Source: an uncultured Treponema sp.
Lineage (GTDB): Bacteria; Spirochaetota; Spirochaetia; Treponematales; Treponemataceae
Direction of reading: 5' to 3'
Assembly (NCBI GenBank): GCA_937892225.1
Contig: CALAUH010000095.1
Coordinates: 1-6,313, forward strand
DNA length: 6,313 nucleotides
The notes under the pieces were generated by a model that saw only the letters and a list, made by a program, of their open reading frames with translations, made no database searches and was not told where the DNA came from. Shown one piece after another: positions 1 to 4,803 of this stretch. How positions within the stretch are numbered: position 1 is the first letter of the stretch; the number at the start of each line of letters is the position of its first letter. Position numbers and translations under genes: made by a program.

Positions 1-1
1 C

Positions 2-100
2 TATAAAAAGACATTCCTGAATCCAGGAGAATATGTACAAAATATACTAATTACCATGCTGAATAACATGTCATTTAACAGTCAAAACAAATCAAATTAG
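2..100 (+). CDS. possible 3' end of a convergent plus-strand gene (partial)
   Basis: A frame open from the left edge runs 32 codons to a TAG at 98-100. The visible end contains the segments NPGEYVQNIL and NNMSFNSQNKSN, an ordinary-looking polar C-terminus that I cannot assign to a family. Two things favour a real gene: it stops three bases before a strong hairpin (103-137), and that hairpin would then lie neatly between two convergent genes. Against it, a 32-codon open stretch is not rare by chance in AT-rich DNA, and no start or domain is visible. If real, it marks the point where the minus-strand array ends and another transcription unit begins. Confidence 0.4.
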   Translation, partial: YKKTFLNPGEYVQNILITMLNNMSFNSQNKSN

Positions 101-102
101 AA

Positions 103-137
103 TTGACAGCTTTTGAAAAGCCTTCAAAAACAGTCAA
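103..137. terminator. probable bidirectional intrinsic terminator hairpin
   Basis: Left arm 103-117 and right arm 123-137 form a stem of about 15 pairs around a 5-base loop. Read on the minus strand there is one T-T mismatch and one G-U pair. It starts directly after the stop codon of the last minus-strand gene (138-281) and lies three bases beyond the plus-strand TAG at 98-100. T-rich sequence follows in both directions: ATTTTT at 142-147 for plus-strand transcripts, and a looser T-rich run below 103 for minus-strand ones. The stem is AT-rich and the minus-side T tract is interrupted, so efficiency is uncertain. An operator-like palindrome is the alternative. Confidence 0.55.
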
Positions 138-281
138 TCATATTTTTCTGTAATAAAAATTAAATTCTGTTTCTGATATAATAAAAACAGTTCCGTCATT
201 ACGCTGTAGTTTTACTTTATTATTAAGTTTTTCTATCAGGATATATATTTTCCCATTATATTTATTTTTATATTCATTCAT
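138..281 (-). CDS. small phage-type protein of unknown function, 47 aa
   Basis: ATG at 281-279 opens a 47-codon frame ending at TGA 140-138. The start overlaps the stop of the preceding gene (274-459) by 8 bases, the same kind of overlap seen between other genes of this array. AGGA lies 8 bases upstream of the ATG, a good Shine-Dalgarno spacing. The protein has a short beta-rich pattern with the segments YNGKIYILIEKLNN, VKLQRNDGTVFIIS and ETEFNFYY. That G-hydrophobic / LQRxDGTVF / EF layout resembles small uncharacterised phage proteins, but I cannot name a family. It is basic in its first half and has no Cys pairs or membrane segment. It is the last gene before the hairpin at 103-137. Confidence 0.65.
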   Translation of the reverse strand: MNEYKNKYNGKIYILIEKLNNKVKLQRNDGTVFIISETEFNFYYRKI

Positions 282-459
282 CTTCTGTTTCCTGCCTGTT
301 TTTTTTAACAGCTTCTATAATTTCTTTTTTGCAATCTTCACATATTTGATATTTTCTTAATTTAATTTTCAGATTATTAAAAGATCTAATTACAATCCCA
401 TCTACATTATCAACTAGTAAACATTTACATATATCGCAACGATATTCTTTAACTAACAA
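274..459 (-). CDS. small CxxC zinc-ribbon protein, 61 aa, TTG start preferred
   Basis: Counting from the TTG at 459, Cys8 and Cys11 (CDIC, then Cys13) and Cys40 and Cys43 (CEDC) form two CxxC pairs about 28 residues apart, as in small treble-clef or zinc-ribbon proteins. A basic middle (LKIKLRKYQ) and a charged helical tail follow. In-frame ATGs exist at 483 and 474, the latter overlapping the previous gene's stop as TAATG. Neither has a convincing ribosome binding site. GGAGG at 467-471 lies 7 bases upstream of the TTG, which would also remove the MALMGGKK-type extension. Such proteins are common in phage early regions and may bind nucleic acid or a host protein. No specific function can be given. 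Confidence 0.75.
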   Translation of the reverse strand: MLVKEYRCDICKCLLVDNVDGIVIRSFNNLKIKLRKYQICEDCKKEIIEAVKKNRQETEDE

Positions 460-466
460 TTTCTTT

Positions 467-471
467 CCTCC
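467..471 (-). promoter_or_regulatory. Shine-Dalgarno GGAGG selecting a TTG start
   Basis: The minus strand reads GGAGG here, followed by AAAGAAA and then TTG at 459-457. The 7-base spacing is close to ideal. The motif lies inside the reading frame if either upstream ATG (474 or 483) were used, so it argues that translation begins at the TTG. Confidence 0.55.
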
Positions 472-473
472 CA

Positions 474-989
474 TTAATGCCATTTTGTATAAACACCGTC
501 TTTAAAACAGTTCTTACAAGGATATTCTTCTATGTCTTTGTTATTGCTCATACAACGTGAACAGGTTTTCATTTTTTCAATCTGTACTTTTAGTTCATCA
601 ACCAATTCATTCAAGGTGTCGTTATCTTCAAGAATAGTTTTGTTTTCGGCTTTCAGTTCTGCTATAATATTCTGTGCTTTGATATTTATGTTTGATACAT
701 CTTCAACATCTTCTTTCAGTTTTTTATTCAGTTCTTTGTTTTTTTCTATCATTTCGCATAGATAATGTTCTGGAACAACTCTTTCTCTTTCGATAATCTG
801 ATTGATTTCTGCTTTACTTTCCGCAAGTTCATCATCACGACATTTTAGATTGTATTTCAGTTCTGCATTTTCTTGTTCAAGTTTTGAAAGTCTTTTGCAA
901 ATAATTTCAAACCCCTGTTGCGTGTCAGGATTTTTTAATTCCATACTGATTTTGTTTTTCAAATAGTTTAATTCTTCTTCATCAGTCAT
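474..989 (-). CDS. coiled-coil protein with C-terminal zinc ribbon, 171 aa
   Basis: Residues about 30-65 and 80-140 are rich in Leu/Ile heptads with Glu and Lys (KLEQENAELK, ELKAENKTILEDN, ELVDELKVQIEKM), which predicts long coiled coils and a dimer or rod. The last 30 residues carry CSRC (Cys143, Cys146) and CKNC (Cys158, Cys161) followed by Tyr and Trp, a small zinc ribbon. There is no signal peptide or membrane segment, so it is probably cytoplasmic. The ATG overlaps the end of the upstream gene by 8 bases (ATGACTGA), and the stop overlaps a possible start of the next gene by one base, suggesting coupled translation. The function is unknown. The architecture suits an oligomeric adaptor or a nucleic-acid-associated protein, but coiled coils resemble each other, so homology should not be inferred from this region alone. 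Confidence 0.8.
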   Translation of the reverse strand: MTDEEELNYLKNKISMELKNPDTQQGFEIICKRLSKLEQENAELKYNLKCRDDELAESKAEINQIIERERVVPEHYLCEMIEKNKELNKKLKEDVEDVSNINIKAQNIIAELKAENKTILEDNDTLNELVDELKVQIEKMKTCSRCMSNNKDIEEYPCKNCFKDGVYTKWH

Positions 990-1263
990 TTGTCATATTT
1001 CCTAACTCGCCTTGTATTTTCACTTCTGGAAAATGTTTGGCACAAAATGGACTAGAACAAGTCAAAAAACAATCGTGCCATTGTTTTTCTGTTTCTTTTT
1101 TGCCTTCTGCAAGTCCAAGCAATATTCCTTCTTTCAATAAATAATAATCATCACAATGTTCTTTATTGGAACAGTTATATATATTAGGAAAAGTTTCTCT
1201 TTCTTCGCAGTTGTTGCAATATTTTTCTTTTATTATCTCTTCTGCTTTTTCTTCGTCTGACAT
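982..1263 (-). CDS. Cys-rich small protein of unknown function, 93 aa
   Basis: There are two Cys clusters. The first is Cys16, Cys19, Cys31 and Cys37 (YCNNCEE ... NCSNKEHC). The second is Cys65, Cys69, Cys74 and His77 (DCFLTC ... FCAKHF). Each has four possible metal ligands. Between them lies a helix with GILLGLAEGKKE, a YxxG/GLAEGRKE-type segment seen in many short phage proteins. AAGGGG lies 8 bases upstream of the ATG, supporting this start. The last codons overlap the next gene by 8 bases. It may bind two zinc ions, or the Cys may form disulphides if it were exported, but no signal peptide is present. I do not recognise a family. Confidence 0.75.
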   Translation of the reverse strand: MSDEEKAEEIIKEKYCNNCEERETFPNIYNCSNKEHCDDYYLLKEGILLGLAEGKKETEKQWHDCFLTCSSPFCAKHFPEVKIQGELGNMTND

Positions 1264-1302
1264 TCTGTTTTCCCCTTGTCGGTCATTTATACTCTTGTAG
1301 TT

Positions 1303-1524
1303 CTATTTTTTTAAGTTTTTTATGATTTTTTTTTGTCTTGCAGATAATGCCTCAATGCAGTTTTCTGAACATTGCAATAATTCTGTGCAGCCACCGATCA
1401 CACTTAGTCTAACATGGTTATCACTATCCCAAATGAAAGTCGGAGTCTTTATTTGAAACCATGTTTGATTACTTACAATAGATAGTTCCTCAAGGCTGTT
1501 TATCTCTTCCGGAGAAAGAAACAT
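1303..1524 (-). CDS. hypothetical protein, 73 aa
   Basis: The ATG at 1524-1522 lies three bases after the TAA of the ThyX-like gene, with AAGGA 10 bases upstream, so the start is reasonable. The N-terminus (MFLSPEEINSLEELS) looks helical. The middle (TWFQIKTPTFIWDSDNHVRLSVI) is beta-like, and Cys46, Cys52 and Cys56 sit in a short stretch before a basic helical end (ARQKKIIKNLKK). Three Cys are one short of a typical zinc site, so metal binding is doubtful. A 39-base gap separates it from the next gene. No family or function is recognised. Its place directly behind the ThyX-like gene may mean the two are co-expressed. Confidence 0.65.
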   Translation of the reverse strand: MFLSPEEINSLEELSIVSNQTWFQIKTPTFIWDSDNHVRLSVIGGCTELLQCSENCIEALSARQKKIIKNLKK

Positions 1525-1527
1525 GGA

Positions 1528-2112
1528 TTATTTTTCCTTAAAAGTGTATTCGTTAATTATAAGTTCTGAAATTTGAGTTCTACATCTGCCACAGGATTTT
1601 AATTCTGGACATCTGTTCCCCATCCATGCACAAGCAGGATGGCAGCAGTAACCAACAGCTTTAAGAAATGGATCTTCTGAGTTACGCAAAGCATCTACCA
1701 TTTCTTCCATGAATTCTCTTGTTCTTTTTTCTGTTCGCCTGCAAAGTCTTTGCTTTGCCATTTCAACAAAACTTTCAGCCGTATGATCCTGCAAAAAAAG
1801 TTTATCTTCATAAGGATCTGAACTTCTTTCCTTGCCGTTGTTCCAGTCTGGTCTTGATGACTGAACTTCCGGCTGTGGATGCCCTTTTGTTGCTCTGATT
1901 ATTTGCATTATTACACTTCTAGGTCTCGTATCAACAAGACGGAAATGAACAGATCTTAATGTAGAATGATTAGCACAAATCTGCTTTATCCACCATTCAG
2001 TCTCGTTCTTAGGTTCAAAATCTTTTACTTCCTCAAGATCTTTACCTTGAGTAACTTTACAAGCTTCTCTGTAATCATACAAAGGATAAGCATTCAATAG
2101 TCTAAATCTCAT
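1528..2112 (-). CDS. divergent ThyX-like (FAD-dependent thymidylate synthase-like) protein, 194 aa
   Basis: The layout follows ThyX. HSTLRSVHFRLVD at 49-61 resembles the H-x-S...EH..F.F strand-helix region. QIIR at 70-73 sits where ThyX has QLVRHR. SSRPDW at 85-90 resembles the following S-x-R segment, and RLCRRTEKRTREFMEEM at 122-138 resembles the C-terminal LR...AQxEIR helix. Canonical ThyX makes dTMP from dUMP using FAD, NADPH and methylene-tetrahydrofolate. Here the RHR signature reads R-A-T, and the stretch up to the Ser is two residues longer and rich in Pro and Gly (KGHPQPEVQ). A Cys-rich tail (Cys156, 157, 161, 168, 174, 177) is added and ThyX lacks it. AAAGGAG lies 10 bases before the ATG. 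Nucleotide and flavin binding may persist, but dTMP synthesis cannot be assumed. The assignment rests on pattern comparison by eye. Confidence 0.65.
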   Translation of the reverse strand: MRFRLLNAYPLYDYREACKVTQGKDLEEVKDFEPKNETEWWIKQICANHSTLRSVHFRLVDTRPRSVIMQIIRATKGHPQPEVQSSRPDWNNGKERSSDPYEDKLFLQDHTAESFVEMAKQRLCRRTEKRTREFMEEMVDALRNSEDPFLKAVGYCCHPACAWMGNRCPELKSCGRCRTQISELIINEYTFKEK

Positions 2113-2113
2113 A

Positions 2114-2428
2114 TTACGATAACTCCTTTAATCTTTGTATCAATATAGCCCTTTCGTTTTCTTTATTGATAATCAATTGCTTTTTTACAGCCCCTCTTCT
2201 CGTCACTGTTTCTTCAAGGATAAATTTTTCATCTTCAAGTTTTTTGATTTTCTTCAAGCAATTTAACCTTTCTTTTTCTTCGTCTTTGGGTTCAAAGTGA
2301 TTGCATCTTTCGATAAATTTCATATCATGGGGGATCTCTCCCCATATATGTTTCATTGGACATTTTTCACAGGTATGTTTTTGTCCAGTTTGTATATGGT
2401 GGCTGCATTTTAAACACTTACTTTTCAT
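2114..2428 (-). CDS. N-terminal Cys-rich, C-terminal coiled-coil protein, 104 aa
   Basis: The first 45 residues hold CLKC (Cys5, Cys8), His10/His11, CEKC (Cys20, Cys23) and Cys42. This is a probable small zinc-binding module ending in a CNHFEP segment often seen in short phage proteins. Residues about 50-104 are a charged helix or coiled coil (LKKIKKLEDEKFILEE ... ILIQRLKEL). The ATG overlaps the stop of the zincin gene in an ATGA junction, and the stop lies one base before the ThyX-like gene, so it sits in a translationally linked run. There is no signal or membrane segment. No family is recognised. A DNA- or RNA-binding accessory protein is possible but unproven. Confidence 0.75.
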   Translation of the reverse strand: MKSKCLKCSHHIQTGQKHTCEKCPMKHIWGEIPHDMKFIERCNHFEPKDEEKERLNCLKKIKKLEDEKFILEETVTRRGAVKKQLIINKENERAILIQRLKELS

Positions 2429-3201
2429 TCCATACTCCTCAAGGTTTCTTCTACCTGGATTAACCTGTCATTCAATCTTTCTATTGTTCTTTCCAGTCGA
2501 TTCTTTTCTTTTATCAACTGGGATGGGGTATCAAGTCCATCATCACAAGGAGTTGCTTTTGCGATTGTTTTTACCTGGTCAAGGGTTTTTCCTTCTTCTG
2601 CAGCCTTGATTGCTGCTTTTTTCTGCTGTTCATCCTTTGCGGACTCAATAGCTTTTGTCATTTCATCAGATGTTTCATTTTGTTTTGATGCCATCTGCAT
2701 GAGTTCCTTTGCTTTTTTGCGTGTTATCTGACAATCATGCTCGATTACATCTTCGATTCTTTCTCCGTTATCAATACATGACTTGTAAAGCTTTGTGATA
2801 ACTTTTCCGAGATTCTTTTGAGTTTCTATCAATTGCTTCTGAATGTCAGAAATTTCCTTGATAAGTTTTTCTGTTTCTTCAGATCTTTTTCTTGAATATA
2901 TTCCAAGTGATTCAGCCTTATCTATAAGGTTGTAGAATGTTGCCCAGAAAAGGGAAGTATGGCTTTTTGATGATTTCATGTTCTTTTCTGTTGTCAATAT
3001 ATGATGTGTAAATTCATGTATAGCAGTGAAAATCAATTCATTGTCAGTATTGAAATTTCTGTTGTGGATGAAAATTTCTTTTGTCGCTGGCTTATACAAG
3101 CCGTTCACTTTTGGACTTTTCTTTCCTGTCTGAGTAACCGTAAAATCATTGTTACAGTTATAAAGCTTTTTCAATGTTTCCTTTATTTCTTCATTGATCA
3201 T
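2425..3201 (-). CDS. HExxH zincin-type metalloprotease domain with long helical C-terminus, 258 aa
   Basis: Residues 1-100 look like a small zincin. ELIFTAIHEFTHHILT holds H62-E63-F-T-H66, with Glu63 as the expected catalytic base. H81-T-S-L-F-W19 positions of spacing later resembles the HxxxFW third-ligand region of DUF45/YgjP and SprT-like peptidases. There is no signal peptide or membrane segment, so it should act in the cytoplasm, like SprT or ImmA-type enzymes. Residues about 105-258 are almost all helical. They have coiled-coil stretches at 108-135 and 228-255 and two short helix-turn-helix-like pieces (DCQITRKKAKELM, EEGKTLDQVKTIA). AAAGGAG lies close upstream of the ATG, which overlaps the preceding stop as ATGA. 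The substrate is unknown. A repressor, a DNA-protein crosslink or a host factor are candidates. The helical part may provide DNA binding or oligomerisation. Confidence 0.7.
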   Translation of the reverse strand: MINEEIKETLKKLYNCNNDFTVTQTGKKSPKVNGLYKPATKEIFIHNRNFNTDNELIFTAIHEFTHHILTTEKNMKSSKSHTSLFWATFYNLIDKAESLGIYSRKRSEETEKLIKEISDIQKQLIETQKNLGKVITKLYKSCIDNGERIEDVIEHDCQITRKKAKELMQMASKQNETSDEMTKAIESAKDEQQKKAAIKAAEEGKTLDQVKTIAKATPCDDGLDTPSQLIKEKNRLERTIERLNDRLIQVEETLRSME

Positions 3202-3803
3202 TTTTCTATCTCCTTTGTATTCTTTAATAACTTTAAGTTGTTGTTTACTTTTGCTAGATATTGCCTTGTTATTGCAGGAATATCGTTATCAATAACTCTT
3301 CCCCTGCCACAGTTATACGCCATAATTGCATCATCCTGGACTTTCAAACTTCTCAGTAAAAATTCGATATGATGCATTGCCAAGAATGTGCTATGTTTCC
3401 AGTTATAGGGATTGAAGTCAGTATCGATATCCCAATATGATTTGACAAATACGGAATAAACATACATGTCATTCATCTGCCATAAGCCTAAATCGTTAGT
3501 TCCGTTCTTGTTCCTGTTTGTAGCATCTGGATTAAATTCCGGATTTTCTACCATAAGGATTGATACTGCTATATCACTGTCGATTCTCAGTTCCTTGGCA
3601 AGGTTACAGATGTAATCAGAATATTGTTTTGGCATGAATGGATATCTTGTGTTTTCGTCATACATTTCGATATTGGTTGCATCCAAATCGACATGAACTA
3701 TCTTTCTTGCAAACTTGTTTTCAATAAAATAGCCGACAAGGCAACCAAAAACAAAAAAGAAACTGAAGGTTACAATCACCTTTATCTTAACCATTGTACT
3801 CAT
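3198..3803 (-). CDS. membrane-anchored lytic transglycosylase (SLT-like), 201 aa
   Basis: Residues 6-26 (VKIKVIVTFSFFFVFGCLVG) form a single membrane segment with Lys on the inside, predicting an N-in anchor with the rest in the periplasm or cell wall space. Residues 60-185 match the goose-lysozyme-like SLT fold. Glu86 in LMVENPEFNP is the likely catalytic acid, GLWQMN at 106-111 matches the GLMQ-type motif, and AYNCGRG at 162-168 matches the AYNAG motif. Such enzymes cleave peptidoglycan between MurNAc and GlcNAc, forming anhydro-MurNAc. The frame stays open to 3926, but that extension runs through the nuclease gene and is not needed. The ATG at 3803 follows the nuclease stop, and an ATG at 3815 overlapping that stop is the alternative. 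The position among recombination genes is unusual. Confidence 0.8.
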   Translation of the reverse strand: MSTMVKIKVIVTFSFFFVFGCLVGYFIENKFARKIVHVDLDATNIEMYDENTRYPFMPKQYSDYICNLAKELRIDSDIAVSILMVENPEFNPDATNRNKNGTNDLGLWQMNDMYVYSVFVKSYWDIDTDFNPYNWKHSTFLAMHHIEFLLRSLKVQDDAIMAYNCGRGRVIDNDIPAITRQYLAKVNNNLKLLKNTKEIEK

Positions 3804-3804
3804 T

Positions 3805-4593
3805 CTATTTTCCATCCTTGTATTCTTCAGTAAACTTTTGGTGAGCTCTCTTGAACCTTCCTTCCAGATGTGGATATTTCTGTAGAAAGGCTTCTTCTCC
3901 GATGTCATGGAATTCCTGATGTTCACATCTGTTTAAGGCAATCCAGTTCTCAGGATCATCTGCCATATTTGCGTGAGCTCCCCTTGTAAGCATGTGATGT
4001 TTATCAATGTCTCCGCCAATTCCGCTTGCTTCTGAATATGTCGCTCGTTTTCTCCATTCTTCATCAGTCATGTTTGCTGTAAAGTCCGGTGAGTGCTGTC
4101 CTCTCCATGTTTCCCATTCATAGATAACGGATCTAACATCAGCCTGTAAATCTTGTGCTAGTCCGGTAATCTGTGAAAGATGGAATAAAAGTCCATCAAT
4201 GAATGTTGCAGCCTGAACGGAATTTGCTTCAGAAAGTCTTACTGGTCGCAATCTGTCAGGAAATAATATGCAAGGAACTTTTTCGGCATATTCAGGAAGA
4301 AGATCCTCGTATGTTGAGTAAATCTCCTCGTCTGTTGGTTTTCTTTTGTGCATTGACTGAAAGATAATGTCTATAAGTTTCCATGCAGTGTTCAATTCTT
4401 TGATGGATCTTTTCTGGTAGGGGATATCCAAAGTGACATTAACAAGTATTTCCTGTTTTCGCCTTTGTTCCCTTTCCTTTTTGGAACTGAAAAGCTTTTT
4501 CAAGAGTGGTAAATCTCTTGAATCGGATGGTCTGAGCATTATTGTATTGTCTTTATATAATACTGCATGATACCATCCGGTTGTTTTTGGCAT
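3805..4593 (-). CDS. HNH-family nuclease with NinB-like N-terminal half, 262 aa
   Basis: The C-terminal 70 residues carry an HNH-type site: DKHHMLTRG (His199, His200, counted from this start), PENWIAL with Asn216, and CEHQEFHDIG (His225, His229), then FLQKYPHL. This H-H/N/H layout is typical of phage HNHc nucleases that act on double-stranded or branched DNA. The first half has KRSIKELNTAWKLIDIIF near residue 62 and LRPVRLSEANSVQAATFIDGL split around 115-135. These resemble the RSxxQNxxxW and C-terminal helix regions of NinB/lambda Orf recombination mediators. An upstream in-frame ATG at 4605 has a poor ribosome site, while GGAG at 4600-4603 lies 6 bases before the ATG at 4593. Being in the same array as RecT, it probably processes or protects recombination intermediates. 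The NinB-like call is weaker than the HNH call. Confidence 0.75.
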   Translation of the reverse strand: MPKTTGWYHAVLYKDNTIMLRPSDSRDLPLLKKLFSSKKEREQRRKQEILVNVTLDIPYQKRSIKELNTAWKLIDIIFQSMHKRKPTDEEIYSTYEDLLPEYAEKVPCILFPDRLRPVRLSEANSVQAATFIDGLLFHLSQITGLAQDLQADVRSVIYEWETWRGQHSPDFTANMTDEEWRKRATYSEASGIGGDIDKHHMLTRGAHANMADDPENWIALNRCEHQEFHDIGEEAFLQKYPHLEGRFKRAHQKFTEEYKDGK

Positions 4594-4599
4594 TTCAAT

Positions 4600-4603
4600 C
4601 TCC
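4600..4603 (-). promoter_or_regulatory. Shine-Dalgarno GGAG for the nuclease gene
   Basis: The minus strand reads GGAG, then ATTGAA, then ATG at 4593-4591. The motif includes the last base of the upstream ATG (4605-4603), so that ATG is more likely part of the leader. The hairpin at 4607-4620 ends three bases before this site and could affect access to it. Confidence 0.5.
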
Positions 4604-4606
4604 ATT

Positions 4607-4640
4607 GCCGTCTTTCCGGCTGTTACCAGTCTTTCCTGGT
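4607..4640 (-). promoter_or_regulatory. two tandem hairpins with identical GAAAGA loops
   Basis: On the minus strand ACCAG-GAAAGA-CTGGT (4640-4625) and GCCG-GAAAGA-CGGC (4620-4607) are two perfect short stems of 5 and 4 pairs. They are separated by four bases, and both present the same six-base loop. They lie directly upstream of the nuclease gene's ribosome binding site. Different stems with a conserved loop suggest RNA structure rather than DNA repeats. The role is unknown: a protein binding site, a translation control element or an RNA-processing signal. Confidence 0.45.
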
Positions 4641-4661
4641 TGCCAATCCAAATTGCTATTA

Positions 4662-4678
4662 ATGGAGTAACACTCCAT
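4662..4678. repeat. short perfect inverted repeat between the tRNA-like sequence and the nuclease gene
   Basis: ATGGAGT-AAC-ACTCCAT is a 7-base perfect inverted repeat with a 3-base loop, three bases downstream of the tRNA-like acceptor stem on the minus strand. No T tract follows, so it is a poor terminator. It may be a processing hairpin or an operator-like palindrome. Confidence 0.45.
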
Positions 4679-4680
4679 AT

Positions 4681-4757
4681 TGCCCATATAAGGAATCGAA
4701 CCTTACTGCTCTCCCTGATTTACAAGGCATACTGCATCCAATGGCAGATGGGCAAAG
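4681..4757 (-). pseudogene. tRNA-like sequence, probably a degenerate tRNA
   Basis: On the minus strand TGCCCAT and ATGGGCA close a 7-pair acceptor-like stem. CTGC-CATTGGAT-GCAG makes a D-arm-like hairpin with GG in its loop, and TAAGG-TTCGATT-CCTTA is a canonical T arm. The centre (GCCTTGTAAATCAGGG) does not form a normal 5-pair stem with a 7-base loop: the best fold has an 8-base loop, one mismatch and no U33. The two bases expected between acceptor and D stem are also missing. No CCA is encoded. It may be a decayed tRNA (Thr-like or Tyr-like loop remnants), or a tRNA mimic kept for another purpose. It lies 46 bases downstream of the intact tRNA-Gln gene. Confidence 0.5.
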
Positions 4758-4803
4758 GTTTACAGTTTTCCTTCTGTGTCTCTCTCCCACGACAAGAAAG
4801 TAA

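Noticed and set aside
15..28. TCCTG-AATC-CAGGA hairpin followed on the minus strand by a TTTTT run at 9-5
   Set aside because: Only 5 pairs, with five bases between stem and T run, and a better terminator already lies at 103-137.
103..131. TTGACA at 103-108 as a plus-strand -35 box
   Set aside because: No -10-like hexamer lies 16 to 18 bases downstream, and the motif is explained as part of the hairpin arm.
532..765. Plus-strand open frame rich in Ser, Phe and Leu
   Set aside because: It is antisense to the coiled-coil gene. The Ser/Phe richness is what the complement of Glu- and Lys-rich coiled-coil codons gives.
2301..2609. Plus-strand open frame of about 100 codons
   Set aside because: It is antisense to the junction of two well-supported minus-strand genes, and its hydrophobic product has no domain pattern.
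3001..3372. Plus-strand open frame with a membrane-like product
   Set aside because: It lies opposite the HExxH motif region and the transglycosylase C-terminus, both conserved on the minus strand, so it is a shadow frame.
3804..3926. N-terminal extension of the transglycosylase frame with several upstream ATGs
   Set aside because: It runs through the 3' end of the nuclease gene, which has its own conserved HNH residues there. The membrane anchor and a start with some ribosome-site support lie at 3803.
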